Positions 34,495 through 43,390 of a DNA stretch of 64,000 nt are shown here, piece by piece (position 1 is the first letter of the stretch; each line of letters opens with the position of its first letter). The notes below the pieces were generated by a model, which had not been told where the DNA came from, did no database searches, and saw only the letters and a program-made list of their open reading frames with translations. Source of the DNA: Symsagittifera roscoffensis. Its lineage: Eukaryota > Xenacoelomorpha > Acoela > Convolutidae. The position numbers were made by a program, and so were the translations under genes. The stretch spans positions 2,038,512 through 2,102,511 of the forward strand of contig NC_087070.1 in the NCBI RefSeq assembly GCF_963678635.1, read 5' to 3'.

Positions 34495-34995
34495 ATGACC
34501 AATGGCCAGGAGGGGCACACACAATACAAAGATGTCGGGTATCCCCCAGGGCTCACGTTTGCCGAAGCAGCGCTCCCCAAGGTTCGCACCTACGTTTCTA
34601 AGCACTGGGCAATGCGGCTTGGACGTTTGCAGAAAAGGCCTCTTTCTGAGCTGCCGGTGACACACTGTAAACTCCAACCAGTACATCGCGTAGGCAATAG
34701 GAAGTACGAATACCTACCCGACTGTCGAAATCGCAGACCAATTCCCCAGGATGCACCGGGGTAGATCCGATTATTGCAGACCACACCGCAAAGAACTACA
34801 CCACTCGAGGACGGGGTCACACTAAAGCGTCCCAACATGAGAGGTCCCAACATAATTTTTCGGGCACCAGACTTTCCTGGCATAAAAAAGTGTGAAATGG
34901 TGAAAGAAGGGACATGCGACTCAGAGTTCAGAAAAACGTGGCAAAAACTCAACGAGCAGACGGGTTTGATAACTCCAACTGACTGGAAAAGCTGA
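34495..34995 (+). pseudogene. Possible decayed coding segment
   Basis: One frame is open over about 166 codons except for one TAG at 34762-34764 (89 + 73 codons). The composition looks protein-like (FAEAALPKVRTYVSKHW; IIFRAPDFPGIKKCEMVKEG). I do not recognise it. The opposite strand also has a long open frame (35054-34590), so chance openness is possible. Confidence 0.3.
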
Positions 34996-35216
34996 CAGAC
35001 ATACAACCGATGAACAAAAGACCGACTCAACAAAATTGAACGTTGACATTCCAATATGTGCTTGTTTCATTGCAAATTCTCCATTCTCACGGCAGTTGGT
35101 CTAGGTTATTTAAAATTTTATTCAATCCGTATTCTGCAGTAAATTGATCAGTTGAAGAAAAAAACACTTTGAACAAACACTGATTTAAAACTGAAATTGA
35201 TAATTAGCCACGAAAA

Positions 35217-35588
35217 TCAATATCGTAGTAATAAGCAAATAATGACCGCAACGACAAATAAAACTACAGCAAATATAATAACTGGCATCAATAGCACAAA
35301 ACTCAAAAGCAACAGCTCCCGTGGCTGCTTTGCCAACACTCCCCTAATTACACGTTCTACAGGCTCACCAACAAAATTTGGTGGGTCATCATTGGAAAAT
35401 CTAGCAAGACCACAGTAAGGAGAGCATCTTAAACTACATTTAAAAGATTCAGCACTACAGTTTTTTCCCACACTTGGGGCAACAGCCAATGCTGACATAC
35501 AATTGACTTTATACGCTTTGAAAAATCTACTCTGTAATCCTAAGTCGAGATAAATGCAACAACTGAAATCAGAAAGTTTGAAATTCAA
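35217..35588 (-). CDS. Possible last exon of a small membrane protein
   Basis: 123 codons on the minus strand. The first part contains a good splice-acceptor string (TTTCTGATTTCAG), followed by a Cys-rich segment (five Cys within CSAESFKCSLRCSPYC) and a strongly hydrophobic C-terminal span of about 28 residues ending LLRY. That is the layout of a short ectodomain plus membrane anchor. The family is unknown, and a retroviral-type envelope tail is one alternative. There is no supporting neighbour. Confidence 0.3.
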   Translation of the reverse strand: MNFKLSDFSCCIYLDLGLQSRFFKAYKVNCMSALAVAPSVGKNCSAESFKCSLRCSPYCGLARFSNDDPPNFVGEPVERVIRGVLAKQPRELLLLSFVLLMPVIIFAVVLFVVAVIICLLLRY

Positions 35589-35877
35589 TAATTTACAGCG
35601 AGAAGAGTTTTTAGTAAAACTACGGAATCTAGCATATCATGTTTTTACTAACCCGATGCCTTTAGCAGTTACACTGGCAGCGACTGCAGACGCAGCTGAA
35701 GTTGCGCTAGAAGCTGCTGAGCATCAGGTCAACAGAGATAGACAAAGATTCGCAGAACAGGCTATAAAAAGAGGCCTTTCAAAAAAGAACTGCACTTTAT
35801 GCATACAGGATGAAAATGATGATCTCCATCCCTCAATAGTTTTTGACCCATGTCACTGGTACCCAGACAATGTATGA
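35554..35877 (+). CDS. Possible small helical ORF
   Basis: 107 codons from ATG 35554. Ala/Glu-rich helical middle (ATADAAEVALEAAEHQVNRD) and a C-terminal NCTLCIQDENDDLHPS with two Cys. It overlaps the start of the minus-strand ORF by 35 bp, so at most one is likely to be used there. No family recognised. Confidence 0.25.
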   Translation: MQQLKSESLKFNNLQREEFLVKLRNLAYHVFTNPMPLAVTLAATADAAEVALEAAEHQVNRDRQRFAEQAIKRGLSKKNCTLCIQDENDDLHPSIVFDPCHWYPDNV

Positions 35878-37431
35878 AAGTAATTTTGGAAGCTTTATCT
35901 ACGAAACAAAGCTACGCCCGAGATCGACTTTCTCTTGCGATTCCAAGGACGAAGTATTGAGATAGTGCGAATCACAACTTCTAAAGGACAAAATATTGAG
36001 ATAGTGCGAAGTACAACTTCTAACGGAAGTGGTTACTATCAAAGAAGGCTTGCTAAAGTAAGATTGCCTCCGACTTGTCGGACCACTCTTAAAAATCAGA
36101 TCAGATTTATCTTCATGTGAGAAGCTCCCAGCAATCAAATTCAACGTCACGCCACCTGACCCGATGTTGAATTTGCTGAGCGAATTGCCAGAAACAGAAG
36201 AAATGCTATACTTCGACACAAAAATAGATGCTGGAATGCAAATAGTTTAAAAAATTACGAGAGCAATTTCTCTGCTCGCCTTCAAAACAAAATGTTAACC
36301 ATTTGAGGACCATTGCCCAGCCACTAGCCCGAAACTTGAAAAGACTCAGAACCTCCTTAATTAGATCATTGATACTCCACGCACTGCTCATGTTGATCTA
36401 CCACAATTGTAAAAAGGAAAAACAAACAGACTCTATGTTATTTCTGACATCTCCACTGACCTAAATGTTGACTCCACCTTGAGCTCAATTTTAAGAAGCT
36501 TTGGATGAAGTTAGTCAAAGAAAGTGAAAGCGAAAATGACGCTCGAATTCAACGGTGTGAGAGCGAAATAGTTGTGAATAGTGGCATAGTGCGAAGTGAC
36601 AACGAAGTGTTTTTCACAGCGAAAGCTAGCATTTCACGCTTTCACTGCGAAGTGACGGCGACATAGCCGTCACACTGCTGGCCATCGAAAATTTCTTGTT
36701 GGTTTTGATTCGAAGCTGTTTTTCAGCTACAGCTGATGTGTCCACCAAGTCGTCTGTTATGCACACGATGTTCTTCGCATTTTGCTTTGCTTTATTTGGA
36801 GACAGAAGTTGCAGGATTTCCTTAATCACAATTGCAACTAGTACTCCACCACCAAATATTCAGATTGAGCCAATTGCTAGGGTAGCAATCAGTAATCCTC
36901 GTCTTTTGCGGGAATGACGGGAACTCTGCGAATACTTCGGATTAAGGAAAGCACTTTTTCCTCACGTAGAATTTCGACGTCCCGCTTGGCTGTTGCTTTT
37001 ATTTTGAACTTGAAGAAGCCAGTCCACATTGAAAAAATTATTGTTTTATTTGATCGTGTTGTATCGTGGTACTAGAGCGATGATCAGTTTTTCTGCAAGT
37101 TTTATAGTTGTTTTCTGGAAGGAGAGCAGTCCATTAGACCTTATTTTATTGTCGTTTTGAAAGGCTTCAACGCTTGGTTACCATGTTTTTATGAGTGGTA
37201 AGATAAATGACATCAGTGTATGACTCACGATAATTAGGATAGGACCGTCCCGAAGATAGGAACGTCCCACGCTTCTGCAACCGAAAAGAAAACTGTTTGT
37301 GTGTTCATGTTGGTGTGTGTGAAAGAAAGATATTTCGATGGAGTTACTTAAATTTGCTTTGTTTTATCTTAGCTCATGCTGATTTTCTTCGAGGTTTTTT
37401 GTTGATCATCTGTTTTACCACAAAGTTTATT
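35878..37431. other. Intergenic, no supported gene
   Basis: A 40-odd-bp direct duplication lies at about 35955-36040 (TATTGAGATAGTGCGAA repeated). A perfect 8-bp stem GTGACGGC/GCCGTCAC with a 6-nt loop lies at 36652-36673. Otherwise nothing that I can support. Confidence 0.5.
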
Positions 37432-38158
37432 CAGTGCTCATTTAAAATATCCGGACAAAACGAACAAAAGTTGAATTTTCAAACGCGTTTTTCTCAATTT
37501 GGGTCAAGATTAGACAAAAAGTGAAGAGAACAAAAGTTGCTTAGAGTTTCATCAGAATTAATATGGTGCATTTTTTTCTCCGAAATTCTCAACCAAATTT
37601 TTACCCCAAAAATGGGTCATTTTGGCTTTTTTCAATTAATCAAGAATTACGCTGAAACTACTTTATTAATTGCTGAGAAAATTGTATCACAAGAAGCCTC
37701 TTACACAGCCCAACAAAGTTTAAGAAGCGTTAAATATTCAAAAGTTTGCGCAAATTGTTTAAAATTTGTTTCAAAGCAAAGATTTTGGGTTTTATATTGT
37801 AAAAATCACATTTATTGACTATCAAGTAAAGTTTTTTCTGTTATACAGGTTTTTGGAGATTGAATCCATCTGAAACTTTGTTGGGCTGTGTAAGATGCTT
37901 CTTGTGATATAATTTTCTTATTAATTAAAAAAGTAGTTTCAGATTAATTCTTGATTAATTGAAAAAAAAAAAAAAATGACCCATTTTTGGGTTAAAATTC
38001 TGGTTGAGAATTTCGGAGAAGAAATTGCACCATATTAATTCTGATAAAATTAACTTTTGTTCTCTTCATTTTTTGTTTAACTTTAACCCAATCTGAGAAA
38101 AACGTGTTTGAAAATTCAAGTTTTGTTCATTTTGTCCGGATAATTTAAATCAGCACTG
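37432..38158. mobile_element. Fold-back MITE, Tc1/mariner-like
   Basis: Long terminal inverted repeats of about 290-300 bp (37432-37720 and 37855-38158) face each other across a 130-bp centre. Ends are CAGTGCT...AGCACTG. TIRs contain ATCCGGACAAAA, similar to the GGACAAAA of Tc1/mariner ends. The right end is followed by TA; the left flank reads TT, so the TA target duplication is only half preserved. No transposase is encoded. The arms differ by scattered substitutions. Confidence 0.85.
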
Positions 38159-39711
38159 TATGAACTTCGTAATTGTGTTGCAAAAACGGCCTTGGTTATT
38201 GGGCAACCTTGTTTAGAAGTTTGTACCGCCTAGAGCCCTGAATTTCCCGGGCGCCGAGGGTTCTGTTCCAATTGGAGAGGGCAACTCTTGCTGAAGAGAG
38301 AATCGGGAGTTAGTTAGACGATAGAAGAATAGAGGTTAAATTCTAAGAATTTTTGTTCTCGAGGTAATATTTTAGTGTCTCATAATATAGTTTTTCTTAG
38401 TGTTTTTTTTCTTTTTTTTTCTTGTTGTCTATAGGACATAGCTTCTTTATTCAGTGAGCTAAATGCTTTCCAATTGAGTTGCGTGAAATGAAAATGGCGG
38501 GAAGAAAAAAATAGTTTTTTTTTATTAAATCGGATTGTTTTCTTGAATTAAGTCAGAAAATTTTTTCGGATATAAATTTAAACGAGGTTGATAAAGAAAA
38601 GAGAGTTGTATGCAAAAAGACTCTATTTATATCACAACATGCCATCAAAATTAGTAATAAGCTTTCTGCATCCGAGCTTTGTTCGCTGACAAAAGGGAAT
38701 GAAAGAAATGAAGAAGTTTCGAAAAAAAACTCAACTTATATTATACGCCTATAAAATTGGAGCATGCAAATAAAATGCAGGCATTTTTTTGTTAAATCAT
38801 AATGCCAAGAGCCTGAAAACTGATTTTTAAACTTTCAGCAGAAATTTAAAGCATTAGAATATAAAATTTAAAACATTAGTTATATAAGCGATAATGAAAC
38901 GATAAATTTCCAATTCATCGCCCAGAATGCAATACATCAATACGCTAAGAAAAAAGAAAAGGAGGGCTTAGGTGTAAAACTAAAATTGAGATTGAGAAAA
39001 AACTAAATCACACGGATAGCTGGCTTCCGACCAGATTGTTCCGACCACATTCATAAAAAAAACGATTTTTTTTTATTTTGTTTTTCATTAGTAGTGTCAT
39101 TTTGTGCGTGGTGGGATAAAAAAAAACTATACAAATGTGTAGAAATTTAGTGCGTGGCGCTTAATCGACAAAGATTGTCTTCAAAAAATTAAAAAGCACA
39201 AAAGAAAAAAAGTTTTCAAATAAATTATTATTGCCAAGGAAGAAAGCGCTAAATGAAGCTTTCCAGAAAAAATTTTCTTTGGCTAAATCAAATTTTTGTT
39301 AGTCTGAATGACCAATTTTATATATATAGCGGTTGCTACTCGATTTCTTTACCCGCTCGAAGTTAGACTCAGACTAAAAAAATTCAACCCGGTTTTTTCT
39401 CGACACCCGGACAACTTTTCGTCAAATTTTTAAATGTCGTGCGAATCAAGCCTAAAAGGGTTTTAATGTTATATAAGACTCATCCCATTCCATGGCATTT
39501 TTAGTACTTTGTTATGCGTGGAAAACAAAACAAAAAATCTGAAATAAATATGAAGAAAAAATCCTTTCCATTTTCAATGGTCGGAACAATTATTATTTTT
39601 TATATCTTAAATCAGAACATACAGTTACGTTCAGAGCAGATAGCTTCTTGAATCCAAACGCTTGGAGCTTCCAAGTATGAGTTATAATATGAAGAGAGTT
39701 TTTTAGACTGT
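38159..39711. other. Intergenic DNA with an inverted relative of the ~550-bp repeat
   Basis: The stretch 39300-39600, read on the minus strand, matches 16110-16380: TTCCGACCATTGAAAATGG, TTTTCCACGC, GTGTCGAGAAAAAACCGG. GTTCCGACC-type motifs also occur near 39030-39050. No gene. Confidence 0.6.
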
Positions 39712-40208
39712 TCTCGGTTCATATCGTCTCGAGCTTGAGCTCCCACATTTCCATTAGCAACATCTCCAAGTGATCGGATTCGCCGAGAGAATTCCCTCAA
39801 GCCCTCCTTGTCTCCTTGCATCAGACTTTTGAACTCCGCCCTAGCCGCTGCTTGAGTTTGGAAGGGCATCATACGCTGGTCTAGTTCGGCCAGCATCCGT
39901 GCAAGTGTTGGCGCTGGGAAACCGTCTTCCTCCTTTCTGAAGTGGGCTGGCATGCTGGTAAATTCATCCAGAGCCCATCCTGTCAGACACGTAGGCAACA
40001 CCATCCGAGCCTGTTCATCTTCCCATCTGTTAGCATCCGCAACCCAGGCGAAATGCTTCCTCCAGTCGGCCCAGTTCTGATAGCTACTGGAGGGAAACCG
40101 ATCGGGGCGAATGGTGCCAAAGCCAAAGACTCCTTGCTGCCTGTCCAAAGCATTCGCTGCCGCCACAGCAGCCTCTGCCAATGCAGCTCTATCGTCGTCG
40201 TTCATCAT
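39712..40208 (-). pseudogene. gag: Truncated gag of the third unit
   Basis: From ATG 40208 it is nearly identical to the first 166 codons of the full Gag-Env ORFs. Identity stops abruptly at 39712, after Arg-Glu-Gln, where AT-rich flank begins and adds about 30 unrelated codons. It marks the 3' (left) breakpoint of the array. Confidence 0.9.
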
Positions 40209-40261
40209 CGTGTTTGCTCATGGAATGGTTGTTCGTTCGTTTGCAACTTCAGTCTAGGACA

Positions 40262-40279
40262 GCCCACCCAGGAGCGCCA
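40262..40279 (-). other. Primer-binding site, unit C
   Basis: TGGCGCTCCTGGGTGGGC on the minus strand, 1 nt after the LTR. It begins with TGG, complementary to a tRNA CCA end. The implied primer tRNA 3' end is GCCCACCCAGGAGCGCCA; I cannot name the tRNA. Confidence 0.75.
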
Positions 40280-40280
40280 A

Positions 40281-41574
40281 TGTCGTCTTTAGGATTTCCA
40301 CACACGGTCTTGCGAAGCTATCCCTTTTACCGTGCTGAAGCAGGGGGCACTAAGGCTCGGTATTAACGACAATCCCGAAAGGGTTATGTTAGTGGTGAGT
40401 TGTCCTCTACTGTATTCTATTGCTCCCCCTTGGTCAGTGATGCTCTTGCTCGCTATATCACGCTTGAAGTCGCGTACAACGAATTCATTTTTTTGCAAAT
40501 GAATTCAATATATATAAGTCCGAATACAAAGGGCCTACTAGTTCGGCCAGAGTATAATTTATTAATATACATTAGAATGGTTTGCGATCTGTACACGCTT
40601 AACAATTTCTTCTGCGTACTCGGTCAGTACACGCGTCGACTAAGCTCTCTGACTTTTGCTAGCTTCTACTCTAACTAATATTCCACAAGGCACTTCGACT
40701 TGCATTCTTACTTCACTCGCTGTGAAACAATTAACTGATGAGTTCAGATAGCGACCACAACTGGGTCCTACTGAATCTTACGTTCGTTAACTCGTTCTCC
40801 CTTCAAAATCCGCTCTCGAACCTCCACTTCTTATCTCTATTTGCGCTCCGTTTTTGTTAAAGTCACGCCACTTCATATCGGTGTTGTCATCCCCTTAAGC
40901 ACAACCGCCCCCTATGGCTTTCCCTTTTACCTACTCCCTCTGTCAAAGCTGACGGGTTCCAAGTCCGGGGTTTTTATCGACTTGTTCACGTTTCGTAAAT
41001 ACATCCCCCTGCGGTTGGTATCGTAAATCGGGTAAGTACCCGAAGTCGTATGATTCTTATCAGTTAAATCCCCCCTACGCTACTTACTTAAATACCAGCT
41101 GACTTCGGTGTCAAATCTTGACCCAAGCAACAAAGTCGTACGATCCCAATAAACTAATCATAAACCGATTTTGAACCAAATTTACTAATATTTTCCCTAT
41201 CATGTTAGGATAAAATACACGGTCGGGGATAAGTTTTGCTTTTTATACTCGGTAGTACCCCCATGACCCAATTTACCCTAGGCATATAATTCCGTGCATG
41301 TACAATTCCATAGCAATTAGCTACCTACAGGTATAAACCGTTTTCCATTTTCTTAATCCCAGTCAGAGTTAGAGGGGGAAATGTCCGGGTAAAAGTGCAT
41401 TCTTCGATTTTATTTCTACTACTTTATTTAGCTTTAAGTCCACTTTTCAATCTTTCTACTTTGTTTACCCTTAGCTAACAGCCATCCAATTAAGCTATTT
41501 AGACCTCATAACGAGAAATGAAATACCTAAACTTAAACTAAGGTCGAAAATTTGCTAGAATTAGCAATTCTACA
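40281..41574 (-). repeat. LTR C
   Basis: 1294 bp, TGT...ACA ends, nearly identical to LTR B. It follows the purine tract of unit 1 and precedes the truncated Gag, so it serves as the 3' LTR of unit 1 and the 5' LTR of the broken third unit. Confidence 0.93.
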
Positions 41575-41586
41575 GTCTTCCCTTCT
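41575..41586 (-). other. Polypurine tract of unit 1
   Basis: AGAAGGGAAGAC on the minus strand, directly before the TGTAGAATTG start of LTR C. A second, longer purine/A run lies about 50 bp upstream. Confidence 0.7.
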
Positions 41587-41782
41587 AGTCTATTATTCTC
41601 CCGAATAATGTTAGGTTTTTCTCTCCCCCCTTTTTTTTACCATTAAATACTGAATTACTGACTATATACAATCTATACTTTATTTAGGTGTAAGCTATAG
41701 TTAAGTTTAAGCTATAAGTTTAATCAGTTCCTTCCTTTATAAATTCCTTGGTTATTAGCGAGAGTTTATAAACTGTCCTCTC

Positions 41783-42397
41783 CTAATTTTCGGCCCCCGA
41801 ATTGGTTGAGGATTCGTCATATTCGTCTGACCAATTCTTCTCTCCCCATTGGGCCTGGAGCGCCCGATATTCCTCCTCCCCAATGGTATGTCTGATTTCG
41901 TCAAAGAGGTCCCTAATTTTGGGCCTATCACTGGGCCTCCTCCTCCTAGCCCTTGCTATGTCGGAGAGGGAAATTGAGTGGGTGCTTGCAGAGTCCTCAT
42001 CACTCTCCCAACTGAGAAATCTCTCCCGCCCAGACTTCTCCGAAGGCGGTTGACCCTCGGTCGAGCAAGTGTCAGTTGCCGGGTCCAGGGCGGGCTCATG
42101 TACATGAAATTGGCCCGCAGTTGAGCAACTCTCCAGATCGGGCTCCCCCGGATTGAACTTCCAAAGAGCTGTGCTCACATCCGGCACCGTCTCTTCGACT
42201 CTAGGGTAGTGTCGGAAAGGCCGTGGGGCACCCTGCCCCCGCAGAAACAACCGGAACTCATGCCAGGAGGCGGTGTCTGCCAATAGGTGAAGGGAGGCAC
42301 CACTCTTCAGTCAAAGAGTTTTATACTCGTCTTCTTCCTGGTAGTCTAGGATGGTGAAGAAGGCTCGGAGGATGAAAGATCTCCACACAATTGTCAT
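41783..42397 (-). CDS. Accessory ORF behind an in-frame TGA, unit 1
   Basis: A short ORF from ATG 42397 (MTIVWRSFILRAFF) stops at TGA 42313-42311 after 28 codons, and the same frame stays open for about 175 further codons to 41783. The downstream part has no ATG near its start. It reads WHEFRLFLRGQGAPRPF, then an acidic Ser/Thr-rich middle with an ARRRRPSDR basic patch, a helical LFDEIRHTIGEEEYRALQ, and an acidic tail. The position between env and the 3' LTR is that of accessory genes in complex retroviruses. The function is unknown. The second unit has the same arrangement, including the TGA. Readthrough, a spliced start or an old shared mutation are all possible. Confidence 0.6.
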
Positions 42398-43066
42398 TTT
42401 GGCGACTTTTTTTCCCCTTTTTTAATTTAGAGAATTTTTTAAAATTCGACAGTTCCTTAACGACTGAATTTTGATAGTAACAATGCACGGTTTCAGCCTT
42501 CGTGGTTCTCTTTTTCCCTTATCTTCACCTGTTCAGATGTTCGTATCGAGGCGACACAACGGCCCGTCAATCAATCAGTTGCTTTTACTTAAGATTGTTA
42601 TGTCATGTTCGTCGGTTAACCTGCAAGCCTGGCCTCGAAAGTCTTGTATGCTATGAATTAGCCTGAGCTTGCGCTAAATTAACCTGATTAAGTCTTTAAT
42701 GACCCTCAACCTCTTTAATGTCGCCTAACGCATCCTACTAAATTGTATCGTGCGATCGCAAACCTCTAGTCAGTCCCCGTCAAATAAAAGCACGTATGGT
42801 TATACCATGAATGAGGGGTCAGCTGAGCTGACTCGGGGACATGACTGCTATCAAGTTACTCCTCACGGTGTGATCCAACCTCATCCGTTTAGATAGATAT
42901 GAATGTTTGAAACGAAGTAGTGATATCCATGAGGTGGGGTCACACCCTAGTATAGTAGCACCGAATACGATGAGCATTATATTGAATTCATGAATATATA
43001 AAATGTTTTAGACTCACAACCGGTCGGACTGGTTCTCACCCTCCTGGTCGCCTTATCCTCCCCTCC
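42398..43066 (-). other. Non-coding stretch between Env and accessory ORF, unit 1
   Basis: About 670 bp without an ORF. Holds the long hairpin listed below and a 7-bp stem GTCAGCT/AGCTGAC near 42820. Conserved in unit 2. Confidence 0.6.
42867..42946 (-). other. Long hairpin, unit 1
   Basis: Arms 42867-42884 and 42929-42946 pair as GGTGTGA/TCACACC and ACCTCAT/ATGAGGT, with a four-position internal stretch that pairs in part and a 44-nt loop. A candidate RNA element, for example for export or packaging. Confidence 0.5.
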
Positions 43067-43390
43067 TCAAAGAGTGGTGTCCATCCGCGCGATTGTACCG
43101 ATCCGGGGTCCACGTCCAGAAACCCCCTTCCACTTGCCTCGCACATAGTTAAAGCCTCGTCCCATCAGCGGTGTGCTCGACGCCCCACTTCCCTCTGTGG
43201 TCCTTCTAAGGTTCATTTCATCGAATGATGAGCTAGCGGGTACTCTGGGGGGTAGGTATATCTGACCAGAGAACGAATCACCTCTGGAGGGTCCCTGGGG
43301 ATAACTGTTGGGTCTCTGTGATCCACCCTCGTAGTTGGGGTCATATCTAGGTGGCGGCACCCCTCGATGTCGTCCTAGTGGCGCACAACA
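43067..43390 (-). CDS. Pro/Gly-rich extension in frame behind the Env stop, unit 1
   Basis: The env frame stays open after its TAA (43393-43391) for 107 more codons. No ATG opens this segment. It is Pro/Gly/Ser/Arg-rich (PPPRYDPNYEGGSQRP; GRGFNYVRGKWKGVSGRG) with a PPPRY string that resembles a PPxY late-domain motif. It could be a cytoplasmic extension of Env made by stop readthrough, or a separate product from splicing. It is identical in frame and length in unit 2. Confidence 0.5.
   Translation of the reverse strand, partial: CCAPLGRHRGVPPPRYDPNYEGGSQRPNSYPQGPSRGDSFSGQIYLPPRVPASSSFDEMNLRRTTEGSGASSTPLMGRGFNYVRGKWKGVSGRGPRIGTIARMDTTL

Noticed and set aside
36206-37818. Short ORFs between the LINE and the Gag-Env array
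   Set aside because: 60-95 codons, AT-driven composition, no motifs; some lie inside the fold-back MITE.
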